From a bacterium (GTDB lineage: Bacteria > Bacillota > Sulfobacillia > UBA995): DNA of 64,000 bases. Every line of letters begins with the position of its first letter. Position 1 is the first letter of the stretch. The notes beneath the pieces were generated by a model. That model saw only the letters and a list, made by a program, of their open reading frames with translations, was not told the origin of the DNA and made no database searches. The translations under genes were made by a program, and so were the position numbers. Of this stretch, positions 8,885 to 16,963 are shown one piece after another. The stretch spans positions 62,001-126,000 of the forward strand of contig JAVHLP010000003.1 in assembly GCA_031082145.1 (NCBI GenBank), given 5' to 3'.

Positions 8885-9349
8885 TCAGCGCCCGAAGCCC
8901 AGGACCTGTAGCAGCAGAGCGGCCGCCCCGGCGGCGATCAGGGGGCCGGTGGGCACCCCGCGGAGCAGGGAAGCACCCAAGATGGAGCCCACTACCAGGC
9001 CGACGACGATCTCGGGGTAGGTACGCATTCCGTCCACGCCGAGCTTCCCGAGGTAAGCCGCCACCGCCCCGGTCACCGCCGCCAGCAGGCCCGGAGGTGT
9101 GCGCAGGGTGTTCCAGAGTCCCTCAAAGCGTATCGACCCGGACACAAAAGGCACCATGATGGCGAGTACCAGCAGGGTCAGGCCGGCCCGAACGCCCCAG
9201 TCCTCCAGGGCCGGGTACAGAAAGTCCAGCCGGCACACCCGGATGGCCAGCAAGATGAGAGATGCCGTCCAGACCAGGTGGTTTCTGCCGACTATGCCCA
9301 ACACCAGCACCATAAGGAGAAAGCCGATCTCCCGGGGCACCGCGGACAC
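8885..9349 (-). CDS. DUF441 family membrane protein
   Basis: 154-residue polytopic membrane protein with four to five hydrophobic helices, ending in a segment with GLVVGSILGASLLRGVPTGPLIAAGAAALLL that is typical of DUF441 (UPF0756), given here only in part: VGSILGASLLRGVPTGPLIA. Family function is unknown. The start is uncertain: GTG at 9349 and GTG at 9340 are both possible and neither has a clear ribosome site. It lies between the YkuS-like gene and the phosphosulfolactate synthase gene, all on the minus strand. Confidence 0.75.
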   Translation of the reverse strand: MSAVPREIGFLLMVLVLGIVGRNHLVWTASLILLAIRVCRLDFLYPALEDWGVRAGLTLLVLAIMVPFVSGSIRFEGLWNTLRTPPGLLAAVTGAVAAYLGKLGVDGMRTYPEIVVGLVVGSILGASLLRGVPTGPLIAAGAAALLLQVLGFGR

Positions 9350-9428
9350 CCCCGCTGACTTCTATTCCCGCGGGGGTGGCGGCCATGCCGGTTCCCGAGA
9401 CGGCCCCGCCGTCGCGAGGCCAGCCTCG

Positions 9429-10250
9429 CTAGCCAGGGGTTTCTGCCCTGGCCGACGACAGGCATGTCTTCAGGGTATCTCCCCGCAAGCCCACGCGCAA
9501 GGCCTCGACCGCCAGGCAGTCGGCCGGCTGCACGTTACCCAGACTGACGTTGGGGCCAAAACGCAGGATGAGCTCGGCCTGCTGGTTCTTGAGGGGGGCT
9601 TCCCAGAGCAGGCATTCAGGCTGGGGAACGCCGGCCAGGAGTTGCTCCAGCTCGACTTCGCGAACAGTGCCCCGCTCGTCGTAGATCCCCACCCCCTGGC
9701 CGGACTCGCGCGCTTCCACGATGACCTTCCAGGCCCCCGCGGCCAGGTCGGCCGCCACCTGTCGATGCATGGAGGCTGGCGAGAGGGCCTCGAGGGCGTC
9801 CTTCTTGCCCACTTCGGTTATGACCCGGAAACCCCGGGCGAGGGCCATCTCAATGGCTAGCAGGCGGACTTGGGGGTCCATCTGAATGGTGCCGTCGGAG
9901 ACCTCCAGGAAGCTGAAACCAGCCCGCCATGCCCACTCCAGGTAGGCCTCGACCGCGTTTTGAAGTACGGCGATTTCGAGCAAGGTGCCGCCGGGGCAGA
10001 CATCGACGCCATAGCTCCGGATGAGGCGCACTTTCTCCCGGAGAACGGCATTGGGGTAAAGCGCCGAGGTGCCAAAGCTGATCTTGACGATGTCAAGGTG
10101 TTCGGCCGCCACCTCCAGGAGGTCGCGCGTCGCCGCCAGGCCCAGTCCCTTGTCCAACACCATTGTTAGCCCGGTGATCCGCGGTTTGCCGATGCGGCCG
10201 GTGATAGGCCAGCCCGAGCCTTTCTGCCAAGGTGGACCGGTCCAGAGCAT
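9429..10250 (-). CDS. Phosphosulfolactate synthase (ComA/YitD family)
   Basis: 273-residue TIM-barrel enzyme predicted to add sulfite to phosphoenolpyruvate giving (R)-2-phospho-3-sulfolactate. Recognisable family segments are KPRITGLTMVLDKGLG, DIVKISFGTSALYP, GVDVCPGGTLLEIA, FLEVSDGTIQMD, and ITEVGKKD with WKVIVEARESGQG. In methanogens this starts coenzyme M synthesis; in Bacillus the homologue is tied to sulfolactate in spores. ATG at 10250 follows GGGAGTGAGT. It is divergent from the SASP gene 140 bases away, and gpr is next, which favours a sporulation role here. Confidence 0.85.
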   Translation of the reverse strand: MLWTGPPWQKGSGWPITGRIGKPRITGLTMVLDKGLGLAATRDLLEVAAEHLDIVKISFGTSALYPNAVLREKVRLIRSYGVDVCPGGTLLEIAVLQNAVEAYLEWAWRAGFSFLEVSDGTIQMDPQVRLLAIEMALARGFRVITEVGKKDALEALSPASMHRQVAADLAAGAWKVIVEARESGQGVGIYDERGTVREVELEQLLAGVPQPECLLWEAPLKNQQAELILRFGPNVSLGNVQPADCLAVEALRVGLRGDTLKTCLSSARAETPG

Positions 10251-10335
10251 ACTCACTCCCACCCCCCCCTCGTTGATCACGTCCTCAATCTATGCGCGGT
10301 GCCAAAGCTTGGCGACAGAACCCAGCCACTTGGCC

Positions 10336-10364
10336 GGATAAATGCCTCGTAGCTGCGCATTCTA
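10336..10364 (+). promoter_or_regulatory. Candidate sigma-G promoter for the SASP gene
   Basis: GGATA (10336-10340), a 17-base spacer and CATTCTA (10358-10364). The -10 fits the Bacillus sigma-G consensus CATNHTA and the -35 differs from GHATR at one base. Transcription would start about 18 bases before the GTG, just ahead of the ribosome site, and forespore expression is what an SASP gene needs. Confidence 0.6.
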
Positions 10365-10389
10365 TGTCAACAGAAGGAGGTGATCGATC

Positions 10390-10641
10390 GTGGCGCAAGG
10401 ACAGAAGCGGGGAAACCGGGCCCTGGTGCGGGAAGCCAGCCAGGCTCTGGATACCTTCAAGTACGAGGTTGCGCGTGAACTCGGCATTGACCACCAGCGC
10501 ATCCGCGGCGGCTACTGGGGCGAACTCTCGTCCCGGGACTGCGGCGCCGTCGGCGGGCACATGGTGCGCCGGATGATCCAGCTTGCGGAGCAGTCCCTGG
10601 CCCAGACGGGGAACCGGGGCGGCACTCCACCGGCCCAGTAA
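10390..10641 (+). CDS. Alpha/beta-type small acid-soluble spore protein
   Basis: 83-residue DNA-coating spore protein. It carries both family blocks: ALDTFKYEVARELGI, containing the Glu-Val bond expected to be cut by Gpr, and YWGELSSRDCGAVGGHMVRR near the C-terminus. These proteins coat forespore DNA and protect it from UV and heat, then serve as an amino acid store on germination. The GTG start at 10390 has an ideal ribosome site, AAGGAGGTGATC. A sigma-G-like promoter lies upstream and a strong terminator downstream, so it is monocistronic. Gpr, its protease, is encoded convergently directly beyond the terminator. Confidence 0.95.
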   Translation: MAQGQKRGNRALVREASQALDTFKYEVARELGIDHQRIRGGYWGELSSRDCGAVGGHMVRRMIQLAEQSLAQTGNRGGTPPAQ

Positions 10642-10653
10642 GGCGGGATGTGC

Positions 10654-10684
10654 GGGGGGCCTGCAGATGGCCCCCCTCTTTTCC
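10654..10684 (+). terminator. Rho-independent terminator after the SASP gene
   Basis: GGGGGGCC (10654-10661), a 7-base loop, GGCCCCCC (10669-10676), then TCTTTTCC. The stem is perfect and eight base pairs long. It ends the SASP transcript and, read from the other side, sits at the end of gpr. Confidence 0.85.
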
Positions 10685-11674
10685 TTACCCCTGCAGGTAA
10701 CGCGTCAGGTTATGGGGGTCAATGCCCGGGTGCAGGGCCAGGTTCAGTCCTCCGGCCAGCACCCGGGAGACCTGGCGGATCATGCTATCGATCTCCTTGG
10801 GGGTGACCACCAAGTCGCCCACCCCTTCACCCAGGGCTTCCTGGATTAGCTGCTTGCGGTCGACCTGGTCCATCTGCCCTATGATGTCGCAAAAGCGCAA
10901 GTTGCCCCGGAAATGCTCCAGCAGTTCCTCCACCACGTCACCGGCGATGGTGGAGGCATGGACCACCGTCGGCACCCCGATGGCTATCACGGGAACTCCG
11001 AGAGTCTCCGCGTTTATGCCCAGGCGCCGGTTGCCAACACCCGAACCCGGCGTGATGCCGGTGTCGGAGATCTGGATGGAGGTCATGATGCGGGCAACGG
11101 TCCGGGCGGCCAGGGCGTCGATGGCGATCACGGCCTGGGGCCGGACTCGCTCCACAATGCCGCGCAGGATCTCCCCTGTCTCGATGCCGGTGAGCCCCAG
11201 CACTCCCGGCGCGACGGCGCAGACGGGGCGTAGCCTTCCTTTCAGTTCGGGCGGGACGTAGTCCCTGAGGTGGCGGGTGATGAGCAACTGGCCCACCACC
11301 CGGGGGCCGAGCGAGTCGGGCGTGGCATGCCAATTCCCGAGACCGGTGACGAGCGTTACCGCCTGCGGATCGGGAGGCAGCAGGCGTCCCAGTTCTTGAG
11401 CCAGCACCCTTCCCGCCTCCTCGTGCAAGCGCCGATCGTCCTCCGCCAGCTCAGGGGCTTCGATGGTTACATACTGGCCCATGGGCTTGCCGGCCATGAC
11501 TGCGGCGGTCGGGGTTTGGACCTCAACCCGGGTCACGCTTATGGAGTTGAGCCGGCGCTCCTGTACGGCCAGGCCGGGGATCTCGGCCCGCTCCCGCGCG
11601 CGCAGGAACTCGCTCACTTCCAGGGCCAGATCGGTGCGGGGGAGCGGATCCCCCGGACGGGGTCGCCAACGCAT
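10685..11674 (-). CDS. gpr: Germination protease Gpr
   Basis: 329-residue peptidase of family A25/M63-type Gpr, which degrades SASPs in the first minutes of germination. Family blocks are clear: TDLALE near the N-terminus (residues about 15-20, where the zymogen is processed), MGQYVTIEAP, LVTGLGNWHATPDSLGPRV, ETGEILRGIVERVRP, IAIDALAARTVARI and ISDTGITPGSGVGNRR. Length is normal for the family. Candidate forespore promoter elements lie upstream (11707-11736). It is convergent with its own substrate gene, an unusually direct protease-substrate pairing. Confidence 0.95.
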   Translation of the reverse strand: MRWRPRPGDPLPRTDLALEVSEFLRARERAEIPGLAVQERRLNSISVTRVEVQTPTAAVMAGKPMGQYVTIEAPELAEDDRRLHEEAGRVLAQELGRLLPPDPQAVTLVTGLGNWHATPDSLGPRVVGQLLITRHLRDYVPPELKGRLRPVCAVAPGVLGLTGIETGEILRGIVERVRPQAVIAIDALAARTVARIMTSIQISDTGITPGSGVGNRRLGINAETLGVPVIAIGVPTVVHASTIAGDVVEELLEHFRGNLRFCDIIGQMDQVDRKQLIQEALGEGVGDLVVTPKEIDSMIRQVSRVLAGGLNLALHPGIDPHNLTRYLQG

Positions 11675-11706
11675 TGGCTTCTCCTGGAAAAGGATGCTAC
11701 TGCGGC

Positions 11707-11736
11707 TAGGCTAACCCCGGTCAGGCCGCCCTATTC
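11707..11736 (-). promoter_or_regulatory. Candidate forespore promoter for gpr
   Basis: On the minus strand GAATA (11732-11736) precedes GGTTAGCCTA (11707-11716). This is near the sigma-F/sigma-G type (a -35 of GNATA and a -10 of GG..A...TA) with one mismatch per element. The distance to the ATG at 11674 is reasonable. It is a weak call made from context. Confidence 0.35.
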
Positions 11737-11823
11737 GACGGCAGGACCCCGGGGAGGTGACACCGGGCGCTGCGGGGAAACTGGCTCCACGTGGTGTGCC
11801 GGCAGTCCGGGAGGTGAGCCGTC

Positions 11824-12396
11824 ATGCGGGTGATCGCCGGGCAGGCGCGCGGCTTGAGGTTGGCGGCGCCGCGGGGACGACAGGTGCGGCCCACTTCCGA
11901 CCGGGTCCGGGAGTCACTCTTCAACATCCTGGGCGCCCGGGTGCCAGGGGCTGACGTGCTGGATCTATTCGCGGGTTCTGGCAGCGTGGGCGTGGAGGCT
12001 TTGAGCCGCGGCGCCCGGGCGGCCGTCTTTGTGGAACTGGACCCCCATGCCGTGGCGGCAATCCGCCGGAACCTGGCCCATACCGGCCAGGCCGCCGCGG
12101 GCGAGGTTCGCCTCCAGCACTCGCTGGTGGCCGTGAGGCAGCTCGGGCGCCAGGGTCGCCGTTTCAGCGTCATCTTCATGGACCCCCCGTACGGGCGGAA
12201 CTGGCCCCGGCTGACCCTGAAGGTCATCGCCGGCAGCCGGATCCTCGCTCCCGGGGGAGTCGCCGTCGTCGAGCACGGCCGCCGGGAGGTCCCTCCCCAA
12301 CAGGTGGAGGATCTCCAGTTGACCAGACAGAACAACTACGGTGACACCACGCTGAGTTTCTACGAAGCCGGTGATCGCGGAGGCGAAGATCTATGA
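11824..12396 (+). CDS. rsmD: 16S rRNA m2G966 methyltransferase RsmD
   Basis: 190-residue class I SAM methyltransferase. MRVIAGQARGLRLAAP and RPTSDRVRESLFNIL are the RsmD N-terminal signature, DLFAGSGSVGVEALSRGA is the SAM-binding loop and FMDPPYGRNW holds the catalytic DPPY motif. It methylates guanine 966 of 16S rRNA. The ATG at 11824 follows GGGAGGTGAGCC. The stop overlaps the coaD start as ATGA (12393-12396), the same pairing as ylbH-ylbI in Bacillus subtilis. Confidence 0.93.
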   Translation: MRVIAGQARGLRLAAPRGRQVRPTSDRVRESLFNILGARVPGADVLDLFAGSGSVGVEALSRGARAAVFVELDPHAVAAIRRNLAHTGQAAAGEVRLQHSLVAVRQLGRQGRRFSVIFMDPPYGRNWPRLTLKVIAGSRILAPGGVAVVEHGRREVPPQQVEDLQLTRQNNYGDTTLSFYEAGDRGGEDL

Positions 12397-12935
12397 GGGT
12401 GGCCATTTGTCCGGCCAGTTTCGACCCCGTCACCAGGGGCCATGTCGATATCATCGAGCGGGCGGCCGGGATCTTTGATCGTGTGCTGGCGGTCGTCTTT
12501 CACAACGCCGCCAAGCGCCCGCTGTTCCCGGTGGACGAACGGGTCGAGATGGTGACGGCAGCGGTCGCCCACCTCCCCAACGTGGAAGTGGACCACGCCG
12601 ATGGTCTGCTGGTGCATTACGCCCAGCGCCGGGAGGCCAGGGTCATCGTGAAGGGATTGCGGGCCATCACCGACTTCGAGTACGAGTTTCAAATGGCGCT
12701 CATGAACAAGAAGCTTGACCCCGGGGTCGAGACCCTCTTCATCATGACCTCCAGCGCATACTCCTACCTGAGTTCCAGCGTGGTCAAGGAGGTGGCCCGC
12801 TGGGGCGGCTGCGTCGAAGACCTGGTGCCACCGGGGGTGGGGGAGCGCCTGCGGGGCCGCCTTCTGGGTCCGAACGGCCAGCCCTTGCGGGATCTGCCGC
12901 CCCTCAGGGGCCCCGGCGACTGGGAGACCGGCTAG
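12393..12935 (+). CDS. coaD: Phosphopantetheine adenylyltransferase CoaD
   Basis: 180-residue nucleotidyltransferase catalysing the penultimate step of coenzyme A synthesis. The nucleotide-binding motif reads ASFDPVTRGHVDII, with Ala where most CoaD proteins have Gly, the TxGH-type His being present. FHNAAKRPLFPVDERVEMV, VIVKGLRAITDFEYEFQMA and SSAYSYLSSSVVKEVA are the other family blocks. The usual length is near 160; here there is a proline- and glycine-rich tail of about 20 residues. It is translationally coupled to rsmD. In Bacillus the next gene is ylbJ; here an 11-kb island intervenes. Confidence 0.93.
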   Translation: MRVAICPASFDPVTRGHVDIIERAAGIFDRVLAVVFHNAAKRPLFPVDERVEMVTAAVAHLPNVEVDHADGLLVHYAQRREARVIVKGLRAITDFEYEFQMALMNKKLDPGVETLFIMTSSAYSYLSSSVVKEVARWGGCVEDLVPPGVGERLRGRLLGPNGQPLRDLPPLRGPGDWETG

Positions 12936-13572
12936 CGACCTCCGGTGGTAGCTCTCTGTAGCCGTTGCGCACATGCATCCGGATTGGTGAGGATTGACCT
13001 GTCCCGGAAGGCTAGGACAGTCTACCCTCGTGCCTGCTGCAACTTGTGCGCGTAGACGTGGTTGCCCGGCGCGAATTCGGCAGTTTGTCGCCGGGATGCG
13101 ATCTGAGGACCGCGGAACAGCGGTGCAGGCACCGGAACACCTGGCCCGAGGCTCTGGCCCAATTGCGCTGAATTGCCCCACTCCGGTGGTCACGGAGCCG
13201 ATGCCTGAACGGCTCTCGCTTCAGCATCTGTGGCTCGTCCAATGTGTGCGGGCGCAGATATGATCCACAAATCGGGCTTCATATTCTTCATATCTGACCG
13301 GGACTTCCCAGGCGATGCCCGGGCCGGTAGTGAGCTCCCCGCCTCTGACCCTCGCGCCTCAGGCAACCACGCTCAACGAGCATGCCGATGGCTGGCCTCA
13401 GGTCACATTAGCCTGCTATCCCTGCCGGGCACGACCAGTGCGTGCCGTGGCGGGTTATCGATCGCCCGCAATATGAGCTCTCTGTCCACAGCATAACCTC
13501 TTTAGTCCATGCAGGAAAACAGCCCTGGCGTGTATAAGTAGGATCCAGGATCCAAGAGGGGTGGAAGAGTGT
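12936..13572. other. Long intergenic region with possible IS relic
   Basis: This 637-base stretch has no coding signal on either strand. Around 13140-13200 the string CCCAATTGCGCTGAATTGCC followed by CACTCCGGTGGTCAC resembles the end regions of IS21-type elements, but no transposase remains. Near the end, GGATCCAGGATCCA (a direct repeat, about 13541-13555) lies just upstream of the GntR gene and TGTATAAG could be a -10 element. It marks the left border of the peptide island. Confidence 0.35.
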
Positions 13573-14262
13573 ATGCCCTCGCAGTTTAGGAGAATCGACC
13601 ACTACCAGTTGCTCCATGAACAGACGTATGATTCTCTGCGGCAGGCCATTGTCAGCGGAGAGGTACTCCCGGGGAAGGTATTGTCCCAGGAGCAGTTGGC
13701 TGACATCCTCGGGGTGAGTCGTACGCCCGTACGCGACGCTGTTCGCAGGCTCGAAGTTGAGGGAGTGCTGAAGGTGCTCCCGAACCGCGGGGTGATGGTG
13801 TGCAAATACTCCAGGAGTGATGTCAAAGAGATCTACATGCTCCGCATTGTACTCGAAGGTCTGGCTGCTAACCTCGCCGCTCAAGCCGCGACGAAGAAGG
13901 ACATTGCCGTCCTTGAGCGTTGGCATCTTGAGGTGGAAAAGCAAGCCGAGACCGACAACATCGATGTCCTTGCGTTGGGTAGAGCGAATCAGGGCTTCCA
14001 TCAGAGCTTGCAAAGGGCGGCAGGTTCGCCCCGCCTCCGCCAGATCGCCAAAATGGTGTCGGAGACGTTCATAACCACGAGATCAACGACCATAATCCTG
14101 CCCCGGCTAGCAGCTTTCCTACAGCAACATGGCGGCATCCTTGAAGCCGTCAAGCAACGCAACCCCCTTGTCGCGGAGCGCTTGGCCAAGGAGCACGTCC
14201 GTCTGGCCGAGTCGCTGGTACTGTCGGACATGTCAGCCAGGGGACTGGACTACGTGGAATAG
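13573..14262 (+). CDS. GntR family regulator, FadR/FCD type
   Basis: 229-residue transcription factor. The N-terminal winged helix is clear (YDSLRQAIVSGEVLPGKVLS, then QLADILGVSRTPVRDAVRRL with the recognition helix, and VLKVLPNRGVMV for the wing). The C-terminal all-helical FCD domain follows (MLRIVLEGLAANLAAQAA, HLEVEKQAETDN, FHQSLQRAAGSPRL, EHVRLAESL), with His residues expected to bind a metal or carboxylate effector. ATG at 13573 is preferred (GGAAGAG upstream) over a GTG 12 bases earlier. It sits 25 bases before the first M20 gene and is the likely regulator of the whole peptide island. Confidence 0.88.
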   Translation: MPSQFRRIDHYQLLHEQTYDSLRQAIVSGEVLPGKVLSQEQLADILGVSRTPVRDAVRRLEVEGVLKVLPNRGVMVCKYSRSDVKEIYMLRIVLEGLAANLAAQAATKKDIAVLERWHLEVEKQAETDNIDVLALGRANQGFHQSLQRAAGSPRLRQIAKMVSETFITTRSTTIILPRLAAFLQQHGGILEAVKQRNPLVAERLAKEHVRLAESLVLSDMSARGLDYVE

Positions 14263-14287
14263 AGACCGATGGAAAGGGGTAGGCGAA

Positions 14288-15514
14288 GTGCGTATCGAGG
14301 ATCGGGTCTTGGCGTTGGTTGACGACGACTACGTTGTTGGGTTGCTCAGCAAGTTGATCTCGATCCCCACCGTGTTTCCTCCCGAGGACAAGCGTGCGAT
14401 GCATGAGATGTCCCGTTTTCTTGCCGGTGAGATGGCCAAGCACGGCCTGACGGTGCGAGTTGAGGGGGATGAGGGGGCGAACTGGGCGCGACCAAACGTC
14501 ATCGGCACCCTTGCCGGCACCGGCTTGGGTCCGACGCTTCTCCTAGACGCGCATACTGACGTTGTGCCGATCTATGACCGCGCCAGCTGGAGTGTAGACC
14601 CGTTTGCAGGCGAGATACGAGATGGGCGCCTGTACGGAAGGGGAGCGGCTGACACCAAAGGTAGCCTTGCAGCCATGATGACGGGTGTTTTCGCCGTAGC
14701 CGCTGCGGGGGTCCCGTTGGACGGAAGCGTTCACCTGATAGCCTGGGCCGGCGACGAGTGGCATCCCCCGGACAACGAGTACTTCAACGGCATGGCCTAC
14801 CTGGCGGACCAGGGGCTGATCGGGGGGGACATGGCGATTTTCGGGGAGCCCTACGATCTCCGGATCACGTACCTCTCTCGCGGGAGGGTTTGGTTCAGGA
14901 TCACCTTGGGTGGGGAGGCAACCCACTCTGCGACCGGCAAGGGGGTGAACGCTATCCTGAAGGCGTTGCGCCTAATTGGCGACATATATCAGGTTGAGGT
15001 GGGAGAACACCCCGTTCTAGGACGAGACTCCATAAACGTAGGCACCATCCAGGGTGGCAACCAGCCCAACATGGTTCCCGATTGGTGCACCTTCACGTTC
15101 GATATCCGCTTTGCGAGCCCCCTCACCGTTGATCGGGTCCGCGACATGGTCGAGGAGAAAATCGCCGCTTGTAAGCAGAGCGACCCCCAGTTCGTTGTCA
15201 GGTCGGTGGAGATCACTGAACGCCGCGAACCCCTGGAGTTTCCGCGGGACTCGAGGGTCAACCTGGCCCTCAAAGAAGCCGGAGCCTACTTGGGTATGGA
15301 CTTGCAGTTTGGCGGGGCGGTATCGTTTGGTGACGTGGCCGACTGGAAGGACAAGGTGGGTATCAAGGAAGCCTGCCTGTTTGGACCGGGAGAGACGAAG
15401 CAGGCACATGCCGTCGACGAACACGTGATCTTGACCGACGTCCTCAACGCGGCGAAGGTCTACGCGCTTGCCATTGTCAACCTCTGTGGCGGCCCGGCAT
15501 CCGGGAAGCCGTAA
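14288..15514 (+). CDS. M20 family metallopeptidase, paralogue 1
   Basis: 408-residue zinc hydrolase of the ArgE/DapE/carboxypeptidase G2 superfamily. Metal-site blocks are LLLDAHTDVVP, GRGAADTKGSLAAMM, AWAGDEWHP, FGEPYDL and the late QAHAVDEHV. A dimerisation domain begins near RVWFRITLGGEATHSATGKG. The usual Glu-Glu pair (general base plus metal ligand) is Asp-Glu here. The family removes N-terminal acyl or C-terminal residues from small peptides or amides. GTG at 14288 is preceded by AAAGGGG. It is one of three close paralogues in this island, presumably from tandem duplication, and probably processes imported peptides. Confidence 0.85.
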   Translation: MRIEDRVLALVDDDYVVGLLSKLISIPTVFPPEDKRAMHEMSRFLAGEMAKHGLTVRVEGDEGANWARPNVIGTLAGTGLGPTLLLDAHTDVVPIYDRASWSVDPFAGEIRDGRLYGRGAADTKGSLAAMMTGVFAVAAAGVPLDGSVHLIAWAGDEWHPPDNEYFNGMAYLADQGLIGGDMAIFGEPYDLRITYLSRGRVWFRITLGGEATHSATGKGVNAILKALRLIGDIYQVEVGEHPVLGRDSINVGTIQGGNQPNMVPDWCTFTFDIRFASPLTVDRVRDMVEEKIAACKQSDPQFVVRSVEITERREPLEFPRDSRVNLALKEAGAYLGMDLQFGGAVSFGDVADWKDKVGIKEACLFGPGETKQAHAVDEHVILTDVLNAAKVYALAIVNLCGGPASGKP

Positions 15515-15716
15515 CTCGGGGCATACCCGCCGTAGGATACTGGCAGCGCTCTTCGGGAGGAGTGAGTTTAGCTTTGTCGAAATCCACGGCCACTCGTCGC
15601 GTAGAAGGAGAGGTGTTAGCCGGAAGAGACCTTGTGCTGTGAATTCAAGACAGGCTGGCCCCACTCCAGGCGTGATCGCTGGTTGATATGCCTGCTCGAA
15701 GGGAGACGATGGTGCA

Positions 15717-16931
15717 ATGAGTTTTGAGCAAAGAGCGTTGAGCCTGATCGAGGATCGGTATGTTGTCGATCTCCTCAGGCAGCTGATATCCATCCCTACC
15801 GTTTTCCCTCCCGAGAACAAGCAAGCCATGTTACAGATGAGGGATTTTGTCAGCTCCGAGATGTCCCGGCACGGTCTTTCGGTCCGCGTCGAGGGAGACG
15901 AGGGAGAGGACTGGGTGCGACCCAATGTCATCGGGACCATAACCGGGGACGGTTCAGGGCCGACCCTAATGCTTGATGCTCATACGGATGTCGTTCCCGT
16001 GTACGACCGCAAGCGCTGGACGGTGGATCCGTTTTCGGGCGAGATCCTGGACGGGTGCATGTACGGCAGAGGGGCAGCGGATACGAAGGGTAGTCTGGCC
16101 GCCATGCTGGCCGGCACCTTCGCAGTAGCGCGGTCCGGAGTCCGGCTTACCGGTACAGCCCACATGGTTGCATGGGCGGGCGACGAGTGGCATCCGTCGG
16201 ATTCAGAGTACTTCAACGGTATGACTTACCTCGCCGAGAACGGTCTCATCCGCGCGGATATGGGGATATTCGGCGAGCCGTACGATCTGCGGATCACGTA
16301 CCTGGCCCGCGGGCGGGTCTGGTATCGGATCACCATCGGCGGCGAGGCGACTCACTCTGCCACAGGCAAAGGGATAAACGCCATAGTGAAAGCTCTGCAG
16401 CTCATAGAGCAGATCTACGGCATCGAAGTTGGCCAGCACCCGGTGTTGGGTCGGGACTCGATCAACGTCGGTACCATAGAAGGCGGCAACCAGCCCAACA
16501 TGGTACCCGACTGGTGTACCTTCGTTTTTGACATCCGGTTTGCGAGCCCGCTGACTGTGGCGCGTGTCCGGGCTATGGTTGAGGAGAAGATCGCCGATTG
16601 TCAGGCCCGGGACCGGGATTTCATCGTGAAGTCGGCCGAGGTCATAGCCGAGCGTGAGCCGCTGGAGTTTCCAAGGGACTCCGTCTTGAACGCAGCGATA
16701 AGGAAAGCAGGAGGGCGGATAGGCCTCGACTTGGGGTTCGGGGGCGGTCTGTCATTCGGCGATGTCGCCGAATGGAAGGACAAGATCGGCATGGGGGAGG
16801 GGTGTTTGTTCGGACCCGGAGAGACAAAACAGGCACATGCGGTTGATGAGCACGTAAGAGTCGAGGATGTGGTCAATGCAGCCAAGATTTACGCTCTCAC
16901 CATCCTGTATGCGTGTGGCTACAAGGAGTAG
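15717..16931 (+). CDS. M20 family metallopeptidase, paralogue 2
   Basis: 404-residue paralogue of the preceding gene, alike along its whole length: LMLDAHTDVVPVYDRKRW, GRGAADTKGSLAAMLAG, AWAGDEWHPSDSEYFNG, FGEPYDLRITYLARGRVWYR, HSATGKGINAIVKAL and GPGETKQAHAVDEHV. It carries the same Asp-Glu in place of Glu-Glu. GAAGGGAG lies upstream of the ATG at 15717. The 202 bases separating it from the first copy hold no gene. It is followed after 32 bases by the binding-protein gene, so the peptidase and transport genes probably share a transcript. Confidence 0.85.
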   Translation: MSFEQRALSLIEDRYVVDLLRQLISIPTVFPPENKQAMLQMRDFVSSEMSRHGLSVRVEGDEGEDWVRPNVIGTITGDGSGPTLMLDAHTDVVPVYDRKRWTVDPFSGEILDGCMYGRGAADTKGSLAAMLAGTFAVARSGVRLTGTAHMVAWAGDEWHPSDSEYFNGMTYLAENGLIRADMGIFGEPYDLRITYLARGRVWYRITIGGEATHSATGKGINAIVKALQLIEQIYGIEVGQHPVLGRDSINVGTIEGGNQPNMVPDWCTFVFDIRFASPLTVARVRAMVEEKIADCQARDRDFIVKSAEVIAEREPLEFPRDSVLNAAIRKAGGRIGLDLGFGGGLSFGDVAEWKDKIGMGEGCLFGPGETKQAHAVDEHVRVEDVVNAAKIYALTILYACGYKE

Positions 16932-16963
16932 ATCGCAGACTGAGTGAGGGAGTGGGAGAGACG

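Noticed and set aside
12360-13193. 277-codon minus-strand open frame across coaD and the intergenic region
   Set aside because: Overlaps coaD antisense and has no recognisable motif or ribosome site.
15540-15640. Small 26-codon gene with GGGAGGA before GTG between M20 copies
   Set aside because: The ribosome site abuts the start codon and the peptide shows no signal, helix or charge pattern worth supporting.
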